DNA of 31,165 bases from Patescibacteria group bacterium (lineage in GTDB: Bacteria; Patescibacteriota; Minisyncoccia; JAHIHE01). The notes beneath the pieces are model-generated. The model did no database searches. It was not told the origin of the DNA and saw only the letters and a program-made list of their open reading frames with translations. Below, in pieces: positions 15,806 to 23,706 of the stretch. Location: contig JAHILZ010000027.1 in assembly GCA_018896765.1 (NCBI GenBank), positions 1 to 31,165 of the forward strand. Reading direction: 5' to 3'. Every line of letters begins with the position of its first letter. Within the stretch, counting starts at the first letter, position 1. The translations under genes were made by a program, and so were the position numbers.

Positions 15806-15894
15806 TTATTTGAGCGGTTATTTTTTTGGGGCGGCAAAAGTAATTTAAAAATAGTTATAAAAATTTAGATTGGGATAATATTAATAAAATTATT

Positions 15895-18789
15895 ATGACA
15901 AAAAATCCAGAAAACTTGGATCCGGAATTTGAAAAATTACAGGAAGGTTTTTCTGAAGAGGAAAAAGAATTGGCGGAAAAATATTCAAAGTCTGTAGAGA
16001 AGCAGAGCGATGATTTTGGATTTGCGGAAAAAGAAAAGGAAGAAAAATATACTGCGGAATTGAGAGAAAAATTTAATGAAATGGCGGAAAATACGTTGGA
16101 AGAAAAGAAGAAAATTTTGCGCGGAGAATTAATGAAAGAAGAAGCGGAAAGATTGGAAAAAGCAGAAAATGAGCAGATAGAAAAAGAGGCGTTGTCTTTT
16201 AATAATGATATTGAGAGAGATCAATATACAGTTTTACGAAATTCCGGTTTAGTGAAAAGCCCGGAGCAATTTGCCGATACTGTTAAATTGTTGAAAACCG
16301 GAACTTTTTTTGCAAACATTGAATGCGCTTTGAAATTTTTGAAAACAAGAGAGGAGTTTTTGGAATTTTTAGAAACTAAATATAGCGATACTTCCGGCCG
16401 AGAAATTTTATACGATTTTCCAATCGATAATTTTAAATTGTTTGTTGATTTTTATCAAATTGATACGCCGCAAAAATTTAAAGAATTTTTGAATAATGAA
16501 CATAATTGCGAGGCTTTGCTTGCAAGCAATTTTGAAAAACTTGAATTTATGGCGGATATTTTGGATGCCGATCAATTCAAAAATTTCTTGCGCGAGGAAG
16601 GGTTCAGGCGTTTTCTAAAAACGGGAAATCAAGATGTTTTAAAAGATTATTTGGATTTTAACAAAATAAAAAATCCCGAAGAAATACAGAAAATTTTCAC
16701 GGACGGAAATTTGGAATACATTTTATTTTCCGAAGCCAAGCCCGAAAACTCCAAATATATTTTTTCCAATTTTATAAAAACACCAGAGGATATTAAAAAA
16801 GCTTTTGAGAAAAATCAACCAATAGAGGCATTGGTCAAAGATGCTAATATAGACAATCTTAAATATGTTATTGATTTGTATCAAATTAATACATTGGACG
16901 GGCTGGAGAATCTTTGCGGTTATAAAGATGACGAGGTAAGAGATGCTTTGCGAATGGGGAATTTGGAAAACATTCGCGAGTTTGCCAAATTTTGCGGAAA
17001 CCCCGAGGAATTTAAAAAGATTTGCAATGAGTCTGATGTTGGTTATGGTTTATTGAAAACCAAATCTGAAAATTTTGCTTATTTGATTGAAAGCGGCATT
17101 ATAGATAAAAATAATTTGTTTTATTTAAGGAGTGACTGGGTTAATCGCATAAATTCCCTCGTTGATATTGATAAAAACAATGAAGATGAATTCGCTTTTT
17201 TAAAAAGAATAAAAGATCAGCATCCGGATGCCGTTTATAATACTTTGAGCGTTTTGGCGGATTATAAAGATAAAAATCAAGATAGCGTTGATATTGGGCG
17301 AGACGCGGAAGGTATTTTTGAAATTTTGGATAAATTAGGCGGTATTACATTGGTTATTTATGATAAAATAAGAAAGCTAAACAAGGAAGAAGGGAATAAT
17401 TACGCGGAAAATATTAAAGAAAGAATGAAACAAGTAAAAGAAAAATATGGAGCGAAGGATTTTAACGCTAATGAATTTTTCGCATCATTAGCCGATTTTG
17501 TTGACGGATTTTCAGAAGCTGATTTTAAGATTTTGTGTTCAGACGAGATGGTTAAAAAAATTAACAAATTGGGCGGCGAGCTTGATTTAAACAAGGACAG
17601 AACATTTAGATTTTTATTAAACATGAAAGATAATATGGTTATGAAAAAATTTTTAAAGGATGAAATAGTTTTTTCAGAAGTAAAAGGAGCGCCAGCCAGT
17701 GAATTTTCCGAGACGGATATTGAGAATAATAGAGGCGGGCCAACATTATATGGCAGGCAAAGGGAGACCGGAATAAAAAATATTACCGATTACGCGACTT
17801 TTGGAAGAGAAGACAGGGAACCATATATGGGATGGGAATATATTGCCGCCGCCAGAAGCATAAAAGAAAAAGATATTGATAAAAGATTCGCAGGCAATCA
17901 AAATTTTGAAAAAACAAAAGAAAAATTGGAATATGTTAAAAAGCGTTTGCCCGATGCGTTAAAAATCAGACTGGATAAAGTTTTTGGGGCGCTGGATGAA
18001 TGGGGAAAAGAAGGATTGGAAATTGAAAAGAAAAATCAAGGCGATTTAGTCGCGGGTTCTTATGTAAAGTTTGACGATAGCGTAAATATTAAAGAATCTT
18101 TTGGCAACAAGATCGATTTTCCCGCTAAAAAATATAATGAGGTATATGATAGTTTGGACAAAAGTTTTAAATCGGCTTCATGGGTAAGCATAAGAGTTGG
18201 AAGCGGTATTGAAACATTGTATGATTTTATGACAAAAGATAAAAAGCAATTTGAAAAAGAATCAAGAAATTTAGAATATTTATCAATGCATCAAAAAGAA
18301 CTTAGCGAGAATGAGCTTCAGATCCTAAAAGATAAAAGTAAAAATATTTTAAATTCGCTGGAACTTATAGAAAGCGTTTATAATACTCCAAAAGGGGTTT
18401 ATTTTTCCTTTCCTCCTTTGCATGGCGGAACAAGAGGCGAAGACGCTCGGGATTGGATGCCGCGCAGTTATGCTTTGAGGGATAGAATTTATTATAAAAC
18501 TAAAATATCGGGAAAAGAAAATTTTACCAATGTTAAGGAATATCATTTGGCAAAAACACGAGCAGGAGAGCAAGACGATTTAAAGATTAGATTATATTCT
18601 TTTTCGAGCGAAGCCGATCAAAAAAAATTAGGTCAATTGGGTATGGCGATAGAAGTTGAAAGAAATAGTAAAACCAAATTTTTAGATAAAAAAGAGGCGG
18701 AAGATTTATTAAAGCAATTAAAAGTTTATACTTTACCAACTTTATATTTAAAAGATTTTCCGCTTTTGAAAGCTGAAGAAAAGAAGTAA
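15895..18789 (+). CDS. Large helical-repeat protein, 964 aa, unknown function
   Basis: No family recognised. Residues 1-100 are highly charged and probably coiled coil. Residues about 120-420 consist of degenerate 30-40-residue helical units built on a pattern like NPEEIQKIF / TPEDIKKAF / TPQKFKEFL / NPEEFKKIC, each followed by LEYI/LKYVI/IREFAKF-type helices, suggesting an alpha-solenoid. Residues about 560-800 look globular (GGPTLYGRQRETGIKNITDY; MGWEYIAAARSIKEKDIDKR). A PPLHGGTRG segment near residue 842 looks like an in-frame repeat insertion. No signal peptide or membrane segment. It lies directly downstream of the palindrome array and before PAP2 stub 2, so it belongs to the inserted cassette with the Cas2/PaaX-like gene. 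ATG at 15895; no clear Shine-Dalgarno. Confidence 0.7.
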   Translation: MTKNPENLDPEFEKLQEGFSEEEKELAEKYSKSVEKQSDDFGFAEKEKEEKYTAELREKFNEMAENTLEEKKKILRGELMKEEAERLEKAENEQIEKEALSFNNDIERDQYTVLRNSGLVKSPEQFADTVKLLKTGTFFANIECALKFLKTREEFLEFLETKYSDTSGREILYDFPIDNFKLFVDFYQIDTPQKFKEFLNNEHNCEALLASNFEKLEFMADILDADQFKNFLREEGFRRFLKTGNQDVLKDYLDFNKIKNPEEIQKIFTDGNLEYILFSEAKPENSKYIFSNFIKTPEDIKKAFEKNQPIEALVKDANIDNLKYVIDLYQINTLDGLENLCGYKDDEVRDALRMGNLENIREFAKFCGNPEEFKKICNESDVGYGLLKTKSENFAYLIESGIIDKNNLFYLRSDWVNRINSLVDIDKNNEDEFAFLKRIKDQHPDAVYNTLSVLADYKDKNQDSVDIGRDAEGIFEILDKLGGITLVIYDKIRKLNKEEGNNYAENIKERMKQVKEKYGAKDFNANEFFASLADFVDGFSEADFKILCSDEMVKKINKLGGELDLNKDRTFRFLLNMKDNMVMKKFLKDEIVFSEVKGAPASEFSETDIENNRGGPTLYGRQRETGIKNITDYATFGREDREPYMGWEYIAAARSIKEKDIDKRFAGNQNFEKTKEKLEYVKKRLPDALKIRLDKVFGALDEWGKEGLEIEKKNQGDLVAGSYVKFDDSVNIKESFGNKIDFPAKKYNEVYDSLDKSFKSASWVSIRVGSGIETLYDFMTKDKKQFEKESRNLEYLSMHQKELSENELQILKDKSKNILNSLELIESVYNTPKGVYFSFPPLHGGTRGEDARDWMPRSYALRDRIYYKTKISGKENFTNVKEYHLAKTRAGEQDDLKIRLYSFSSEADQKKLGQLGMAIEVERNSKTKFLDKKEAEDLLKQLKVYTLPTLYLKDFPLLKAEEKK

Positions 18790-18814
18790 GGTTTAATAGA
18801 ATTATTATCAAACT

Positions 18815-18847
18815 ATGGAATTTGAAATTGTAAAACTTTTTGGTTAA
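18815..18847 (+). pseudogene. Truncated 5' end of a PAP2 phosphatase gene (stub 2)
   Basis: MEFEIVKLFG followed by TAA. It matches the first ten codons of the PAP2 gene at 20203 and is even closer to stub 1 (MEFEIV shared). It marks the left edge of the ATPase 2 cassette. Confidence 0.7.
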
Positions 18848-18869
18848 TTATTTTATTTTTTTATTTCCC

Positions 18870-18930
18870 TTGACATAAGGTAATAACCCTGCTAAAATAT
18901 AGTAAATAATAAAAATAACCCTGCTAAAAT
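18870..18930 (+). promoter_or_regulatory. Promoter with direct-repeat operator upstream of ATPase 2
   Basis: TTGACA (18870-18875), 17-bp spacer, TAAAAT (18893-18898). AATAACCCTGCTAAAAT occurs identically at 18882-18898 and 18914-18930 (17 bp, 32-bp offset). The first copy overlaps the -10 box and the second lies in the leader just before the ATG at 18937. Suits autorepression by the product. Confidence 0.8.
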
Positions 18931-18936
18931 TATTAT

Positions 18937-20187
18937 ATGTATATACACAGAGCGTTAGAAAAACAAATTTTTCCTTTTTTAAAACGAAAAGAGGCTTTAT
19001 CAATTATTGGTCCAAGGCAAGCCGGAAAAACTACTTTTATCGGATTTATAAAAGAAACGCTTGAAAAACAAAACAGGAAAGTAAAATTTATAACCTTTGA
19101 GAATAAGGCGGATTTGGATTTATTTAATAATAATATTGAGGATTTTAAAGCCATTGCCACACAGTATGATTGTTTTATTATCGACGAATTTCAATATAGC
19201 ACAGACGGCGGGCAAAAATTAAAATATTTATATGATACAACTAAAATAAAGTTTATTATTTCCGGATCGTCATCATTGGAATTAACTTTTCAAACTGATA
19301 AATATATGGTTGGCCGGCTTTTGGAATTCATGCTTCCGCCTTTTTCTTTTCGAGAATTTTTATCTTATAAGAACATAGAATTATATAATCTGCTGGAAAA
19401 TAGAAATATTGCCGAAATTATTAATTTTGATTTTAAAAATATTTTTGGCGAAGAAATAAACAAAAGGATGATAATCTTGCTTGAAGAATATTTACTTTTT
19501 GGCGGATATCCGGCCGTGGTGCTGACGGAAAGCAAAGAAGAAAAACATAAAGTTTTGGAAAGCATTGCAGGCAAGTATTTATTGAAAGATATTCAAGGTG
19601 TGTTACGGCTTAAAACTGATAATGAGCTTTGGCGCTTGGAGAAATTTTTGGCCGGTCAAATCGGTAATATGATTAAATATGAAGAATTATCCAAAGTTAC
19701 AGGATTATCTTTAAAAGATTTAAAAACGCATTTGAATATTTTAGAAAAAACTTATATAGTTTCTTTTATCAGTCCTTTTTTTCGAAATAAGCGGACGGAA
19801 TTGACTAAAAACCCTAAAGTTTATTTTTTTGATTTAGGGATAAGAAATTTCGCGCTTAATGATTTTAGGGTTTTAGCGGATAGGAATGATCTTGGAGCAA
19901 TGGCGGAGAATTACGCTTATAACGCACTGACGAGGCGATATTATCCGGTGGCGATGAAATATTGGCGGACAAAAAGCAAAGCCGAGGTGGATTTTATCTT
20001 GGAAAAAGATCAGGCGATATATCCTTTTGAGGTTAAGTATTCTTCCAAGAAGATTATCGGAAAAAGCTTGTATAGTTTTATAAATAAATTTAATTCGAGC
20101 GCGGCTGTAATTTTTACTAAAGATTTGTCAGGAGAAGAAAAAATCGGCGAGATGGTTTTAAAATTTATTCCATTGATTTATTTATAA
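18937..20187 (+). CDS. AAA+ ATPase with C-terminal DUF4143 (ATPase 2)
   Basis: 416 residues. Walker A GPRQAGKTT (25-33), Walker B CFIIDEFQ (79-86), sensor-1-like FIISGSSSLE, then the family block VGRLLEFMLPPFSFREFL. The C-terminal DUF4143 part has a winged-helix segment (YEELSKVTGLSLKDLKTHLN) and an intact PD-(D/E)XK-like motif, AEVDFIL...YPFEVKYSSK (Asp, then E-x-K), unlike ATPase 1. The cellular role of the family is not established. Strong promoter with direct repeats directly upstream; PAP2 stub 2 on the left and the intact PAP2 gene 15 bp on the right. This marks a discrete inserted cassette. Confidence 0.9.
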   Translation: MYIHRALEKQIFPFLKRKEALSIIGPRQAGKTTFIGFIKETLEKQNRKVKFITFENKADLDLFNNNIEDFKAIATQYDCFIIDEFQYSTDGGQKLKYLYDTTKIKFIISGSSSLELTFQTDKYMVGRLLEFMLPPFSFREFLSYKNIELYNLLENRNIAEIINFDFKNIFGEEINKRMIILLEEYLLFGGYPAVVLTESKEEKHKVLESIAGKYLLKDIQGVLRLKTDNELWRLEKFLAGQIGNMIKYEELSKVTGLSLKDLKTHLNILEKTYIVSFISPFFRNKRTELTKNPKVYFFDLGIRNFALNDFRVLADRNDLGAMAENYAYNALTRRYYPVAMKYWRTKSKAEVDFILEKDQAIYPFEVKYSSKKIIGKSLYSFINKFNSSAAVIFTKDLSGEEKIGEMVLKFIPLIYL

Positions 20188-20202
20188 TTATAAAGTTTTT
20201 TT

Positions 20203-20742
20203 ATGGAATTAGCCATCGTAAAATTTTTTGGCCAGCTGGGCGCGGGGTGGATAGACCCAGTGGCGATTTTTATTAGTTCTAATACTTTGTTGGGAATTTT
20301 GGGAATTATTATCACCGCCTATTTTTTAATTTGGGATAAAAAAAACGGCAAGCGGATTGCCATAGCCGCGGCGATCGCGGTGGGCTTGCATTTTTTAATC
20401 AGCGAAGGATTTTTTAAATATTTTTTGCCGGAATTTGATTTATTCAGATTGCGGCCGTATTTGGCGCATCCGGGCGAATTAATTGGCTTGGGAAAATTGA
20501 ACACAAGCGCTTCTTTTCCTTCCAGCCACATGGCGTATATTTTATCTTTATCGACGATATACGCTTATTATTATCGAAAATTTTTATTGCCAGCCGCGGT
20601 TTTCGCGCTGTTTATGGCTTTTGCCAGAATTCACAATAGTATGCATTATCCGAGTGATGTTTTGGCGGGAGCGATATTGGGAGCGCTGTATGGAATAGCG
20701 GCGATTAAAATTAGCAAAAAATATGTTAAAAAAGACATTTAA
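20203..20742 (+). CDS. PAP2-family membrane phosphatase
   Basis: 179 residues with about five membrane segments. The three phosphatase motifs are recognisable: RLRPY (motif 1), PSSHM (motif 2, usually PSGH), and ARIHNSMHYPSDVLAG (motif 3, with catalytic His and Asp). Probably dephosphorylates a lipid pyrophosphate such as undecaprenyl-PP, or phosphatidate, at the membrane; substrate inferred. Intact copy whose 5' end also appears as two upstream stubs. The ancestral neighbour on the left was probably tatD. ATG at 20203, 15 bp after the ATPase 2 stop. Confidence 0.85.
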   Translation: MELAIVKFFGQLGAGWIDPVAIFISSNTLLGILGIIITAYFLIWDKKNGKRIAIAAAIAVGLHFLISEGFFKYFLPEFDLFRLRPYLAHPGELIGLGKLNTSASFPSSHMAYILSLSTIYAYYYRKFLLPAAVFALFMAFARIHNSMHYPSDVLAGAILGALYGIAAIKISKKYVKKDI

Positions 20743-20824
20743 AAAGTTGTTTGCCGTTTAGATTTTTAGCTCCGCCGGAATTGACGGTGTTTACGCTGGA
20801 AAAAGGCGGTTAGTTATATTTGGA

Positions 20825-20852
20825 TTGCTAAAATGGCTATTTGTGTTAGAAT
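20825..20852 (+). promoter_or_regulatory. Probable leuS promoter (extended -10)
   Basis: TTGCTA (20825-20830), 16-bp spacer, TGT-TAGAAT (TAGAAT 20847-20852) with the TGn extension. It would give a leader of about 110 nt. Confidence 0.5.
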
Positions 20853-20866
20853 TTATGAAAGACTAT

Positions 20867-20960
20867 TCGCTAATCAATCGCGAATTTTATCGCTAATAAT
20901 CTCGAATATAGCAGGGAGAATTAGTGATAATTCGAGATAGGGCTAGAGATTGATTGGAGA
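20867..20960 (+). promoter_or_regulatory. Structured leader of leuS with competing helices
   Basis: TCGCTAAT occurs at 20867-20874 and 20890-20897, and either can pair with ATTAGTGA (20920-20927, one G-U). TCTCGAAT (20900-20907) pairs with ATTCGAGA (20930-20937), crossing the former helix. AATCAATC (20872-20879) pairs with GATTGATT (20948-20955), right before the GGAGA Shine-Dalgarno (20956-20960). No T-box sequence is seen. Confidence 0.45.
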
Positions 20961-20969
20961 TTTTATATA

Positions 20970-23696
20970 ATGCAAAAATATAATCCGCAAGAAATTGAAA
21001 ATAAATGGCAGAAGATCTGGAAAAAGTCCGGAATTTATAAAACAAAAGATTTGGCCGAAAAGCCGAAGTTTTACGCTTTGGATATGTTTCCGTATCCGTC
21101 GGGCGAGGGGTTGCATGTCGGGCATACCAAGGGTTATACTGCTACCGACGCGGTGAGCCGCATGAAAATGATGCAAGGATTCAACATCCTTCATCCTATG
21201 GGATGGGACGCTTTTGGGCTTCCGGCGGAAAACTACGCGATTAAGAATAAAATTCATCCGCGGATTTCTACGGAGAAAAATATCGCGGTTTTTAAAAAGC
21301 AATTGGAAAAAATTGGTTTTATTTATGATTGGGACAGAGAAATCAATACTACCGATCCGGAATTTTATAAATGGACGCAATGGATATTTTTAAAAATGTT
21401 TGAGAAAGGATTAGCTTATGAGTCGGACGAACCGGTGAACTGGTGCCCGAGCTGCAAAACGGTTTTGGCGAATGAGGATTTGGAGAATGGAGCTTGCGAG
21501 AGGTGCAGTACTCAAGTGGTTCAAAAAAAGATGAAGCAATGGGTGCTGAAAATGACGGTATACGCGGATAGATTGCTTTATGATTTGGATAAAAAAGATT
21601 TGGAATGGGAAGAATTGATTAAGGAACAGCAGAGGAATTGGATAGGGCGATCGGAAGGGGCGGTTGTAAAGTTCAAAGTTCAAATTTCAAAGTTCAAAGT
21701 TGAAGTTCAAAGTTTAAAATTAGAAAATAATTATATTGAAGTATTTACAACTAGATTGGATACGATTTTCGGCTGTGCTTATTGCGTGGTGGCGCCAGAA
21801 CACTTGCTAGTGGAAAATTACAAATTACAAATTACAAATTACAAAGAAGTGGAAAAATATATTATTCAGGCGCGGAATAAAACTGAGATGGAGCGAACGG
21901 CTTTGGCGAAAGAAAAAACAGGCGTGGAATTAAAAGGCATTAAAGCGATTAATCCTTTTACCAATGAAGAAGTTTCGGTTTGGGTGGCGGATTATGTTTT
22001 AGGCTCTTACGGCACAGGCGCGGTAATGGCGGTACCGGCGCACGATGAGAGGGATTTTGAATTTGCGAAGAAATATGATTTGCCGATTAAGAAATCAATT
22101 ATTCCGCCAGCTTTATCTGAGATGCCTCAAAGTGTAAATGATGTGTTGGCTTCAAGTGGTGGACATTTAGACAATAGTATTAGAATTAAAATTAATTGTT
22201 TTACAGAGGACGGAGAGTTAATAAATTCTGGAAAATATACGGGTTTAATTTCTAGAAAAGCCCGCGAAGAAATGATCAAGTGGCTGGAAGAGAAAAAGAT
22301 TGGAAAGCGAAAAGTGAATTATAAAATGCGCGATTGGGTTTTTTCACGCCAAAGATATTGGGGAGAGCCTTTTCCGCTTGTTTTTTGCCCCGCATGCAAA
22401 AAACAAGCGGAAAGTTTAAAGTTTAAAGTTAAAAGTGAAAAGTTGGCGGAAAATTTTAAAAATACTACAAACTACAAACTACAAACTACAAACTATTCTT
22501 TGGGGGAAATTTTAAATCCGGGTTGGATTGCGGTGAGCGGAAAAGATTTGCCTGTCCGATTGCCGGACGTCGAGAGCTATGAGCCGACCGGAACAGGCGA
22601 ATCGCCGCTGGCTAATATTAAAGAATGGGTGAATGTAAAATGTCCTAAATGCGGCGGCGCGGCAAAACGGGAAACCAACACTATGCCGCAATGGGCCGGC
22701 TCCAGCTGGTATTATTTAAGGTATATTGATCCAAAAAATAAAAAAGTTTTGGTTGATAAAGATAAAGAAAAATCATGGATGCCGGTTGATCTGTATGTGG
22801 GCGGCGCGGAACACGCGACGCGGCATTTGCTTTATGCCCGTTTTTGGCATAAGTTTTTATACGATATCGGAGTTGTAAGCGTCCGGGAGCCGTTTAAAAA
22901 ACTATATCATGTGGGCTTGATTTTGGCTCCCGATGGTCGCAAGATGAGCAAGCGCTGGGGCAATGTGATCAATCCCGATGATGTTATTCGTGAATTTGGC
23001 GCGGATTCATTTCGTCTTTACGAAATGTTTATGGGGCCTTTTTCTCAGGCAGTCAGTTGGAACACAAAAGGCGCGGTAGGAATGAGGAGATTTTTGGAGA
23101 GAATTTGGCAATTGAATGTCAAATGTCAAATGTCAAATGTCAATTCAAATCCAAATGACAAAATCCAAAATTCAAATAAACTGGAAAGATTAGTTCATCA
23201 AACAATCAAAAAGGTGACGGAAGATATTGAGGAATTTAAATTCAATACCGCGATTTCGGCGCTGATGATTTTAGCCAATGAGTTTGAAAGGCAAGAAAAA
23301 ACGCCAAAAGATTATTATGAAAAGTTTTTGATTATTCTCGCGCCTTTCGCGCCGCATATCGCGGAAGAATTATGGTCGTTCTTTGCTAAAGCTGCGGATG
23401 ATAAATCGCCCGAAAACAAAAATAAATATCAGGAATCCATTTTTGAACAATCTTGGCCGAAGTACGATCCGCGGTTAGTCAGCGAGGAAGAGATAGAATT
23501 GGTAATTCAGATTAATGGCAAGGTAAAAGACAGAATAAAAGCAGCGGCGGATATTTCGGAAGACGAAGCGAAAAAATTGGCGTTGGAAAGCGAAAAAATA
23601 AAAAAAGCGATCGATGGCAAAGGCGTTAAAAAAGTGATATTTGTGAAAGGAAGGATAATAAACCTAGTTATAAAGTTCATCAAGTTTATAAAGTAA
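20970..23696 (+). CDS. leuS: Leucyl-tRNA synthetase
   Basis: Class I synthetase, 908 residues. HIGH-like HVGH at 49-52, CxxC zinc knuckles (CPSC...CERC), CP1 editing domain with VFTTRLDTIFG and the DERDFEFAKKYDLPI block, and KMSKR at 658-662. Four repeat tracts are inserted in frame at about residues 233-254 (start of CP1), 283-292, 480-510 (zinc/LPV region) and 715-738 (before the anticodon-binding helix bundle). They lie in linkers between conserved blocks, which remain intact. The C-terminus ends VKGRIINLV plus a KFIKFIK tail made by another repeat across the stop codon. GGAGA Shine-Dalgarno 10 nt before the ATG. Confidence 0.95.
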   Translation: MQKYNPQEIENKWQKIWKKSGIYKTKDLAEKPKFYALDMFPYPSGEGLHVGHTKGYTATDAVSRMKMMQGFNILHPMGWDAFGLPAENYAIKNKIHPRISTEKNIAVFKKQLEKIGFIYDWDREINTTDPEFYKWTQWIFLKMFEKGLAYESDEPVNWCPSCKTVLANEDLENGACERCSTQVVQKKMKQWVLKMTVYADRLLYDLDKKDLEWEELIKEQQRNWIGRSEGAVVKFKVQISKFKVEVQSLKLENNYIEVFTTRLDTIFGCAYCVVAPEHLLVENYKLQITNYKEVEKYIIQARNKTEMERTALAKEKTGVELKGIKAINPFTNEEVSVWVADYVLGSYGTGAVMAVPAHDERDFEFAKKYDLPIKKSIIPPALSEMPQSVNDVLASSGGHLDNSIRIKINCFTEDGELINSGKYTGLISRKAREEMIKWLEEKKIGKRKVNYKMRDWVFSRQRYWGEPFPLVFCPACKKQAESLKFKVKSEKLAENFKNTTNYKLQTTNYSLGEILNPGWIAVSGKDLPVRLPDVESYEPTGTGESPLANIKEWVNVKCPKCGGAAKRETNTMPQWAGSSWYYLRYIDPKNKKVLVDKDKEKSWMPVDLYVGGAEHATRHLLYARFWHKFLYDIGVVSVREPFKKLYHVGLILAPDGRKMSKRWGNVINPDDVIREFGADSFRLYEMFMGPFSQAVSWNTKGAVGMRRFLERIWQLNVKCQMSNVNSNPNDKIQNSNKLERLVHQTIKKVTEDIEEFKFNTAISALMILANEFERQEKTPKDYYEKFLIILAPFAPHIAEELWSFFAKAADDKSPENKNKYQESIFEQSWPKYDPRLVSEEEIELVIQINGKVKDRIKAAADISEDEAKKLALESEKIKKAIDGKGVKKVIFVKGRIINLVIKFIKFIK
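21668..21730. repeat. Heptanucleotide tract 1 inside leuS
   Basis: AAAGTTC-type 7-mers, five in exact register (21668-21702), then continuing with a one-base slip. Encodes KVQISKFKVEVQSLK at the start of the CP1 editing domain. Confidence 0.85.
21811..21852. repeat. Heptanucleotide tract 2 inside leuS
   Basis: TTACAAA four times in tandem (21818-21845), flanked by TGGAAAA and GAAGTGG in the same phase. Encodes NYKLQITNYK in a linker of the editing domain. Confidence 0.9.
22374..22410. repeat. Perfect 15-bp inverted repeat inside leuS
   Basis: CCGCTTGTTTTTTGC (22374-22388) and GCAAAAAACAAGCGG (22396-22410), 7-nt loop. Encodes PLVFCPACKKQAE, including a zinc-type CxxC, and runs directly into heptamer tract 3. 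Confidence 0.85.
22408..22498. repeat. Heptanucleotide tract 3 inside leuS
   Basis: Thirteen 7-bp blocks: TTTAAAG twice, TTAAAAG, TGAAAAG, three unrelated blocks, TAAAAAT-type filler, then ACTACAA four times and ACTATTC. The 7-bp phase is kept over 91 bp. Encodes a K/S/N/T/Q-rich loop. Confidence 0.85.
23112..23181. repeat. Heptanucleotide tract 4 inside leuS
   Basis: TCAAATG three times, TCAATTC, then AAATCCA, AATGACA, AAATCCA, AAATTCA, AATAAAC. Ten blocks in one register. Encodes an N/S/Q/K-rich loop before the anticodon-binding domain. The words match those in the field at 10801-11045. Confidence 0.9.
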
Positions 23697-23706
23697 AATT
23701 CTGCAA

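Noticed and set aside
15466..15807. CRISPR array next to a Cas2-like gene
   Set aside because: Repeats are only about 20 bp conserved and vary between copies, the 60-bp intervals share AT-rich words, one copy lies upstream of the gene, and no cas1 or other cas gene is present.
20762..20895. 44-codon open frame between PAP2 and leuS
   Set aside because: No start codon with a ribosome site and no recognisable protein. It overlaps the likely leuS promoter.
20859..20969. T-box riboswitch before leuS
   Set aside because: No AGGGTGG-type T-box sequence and no terminator/antiterminator pair. Only a structured leader is supported.
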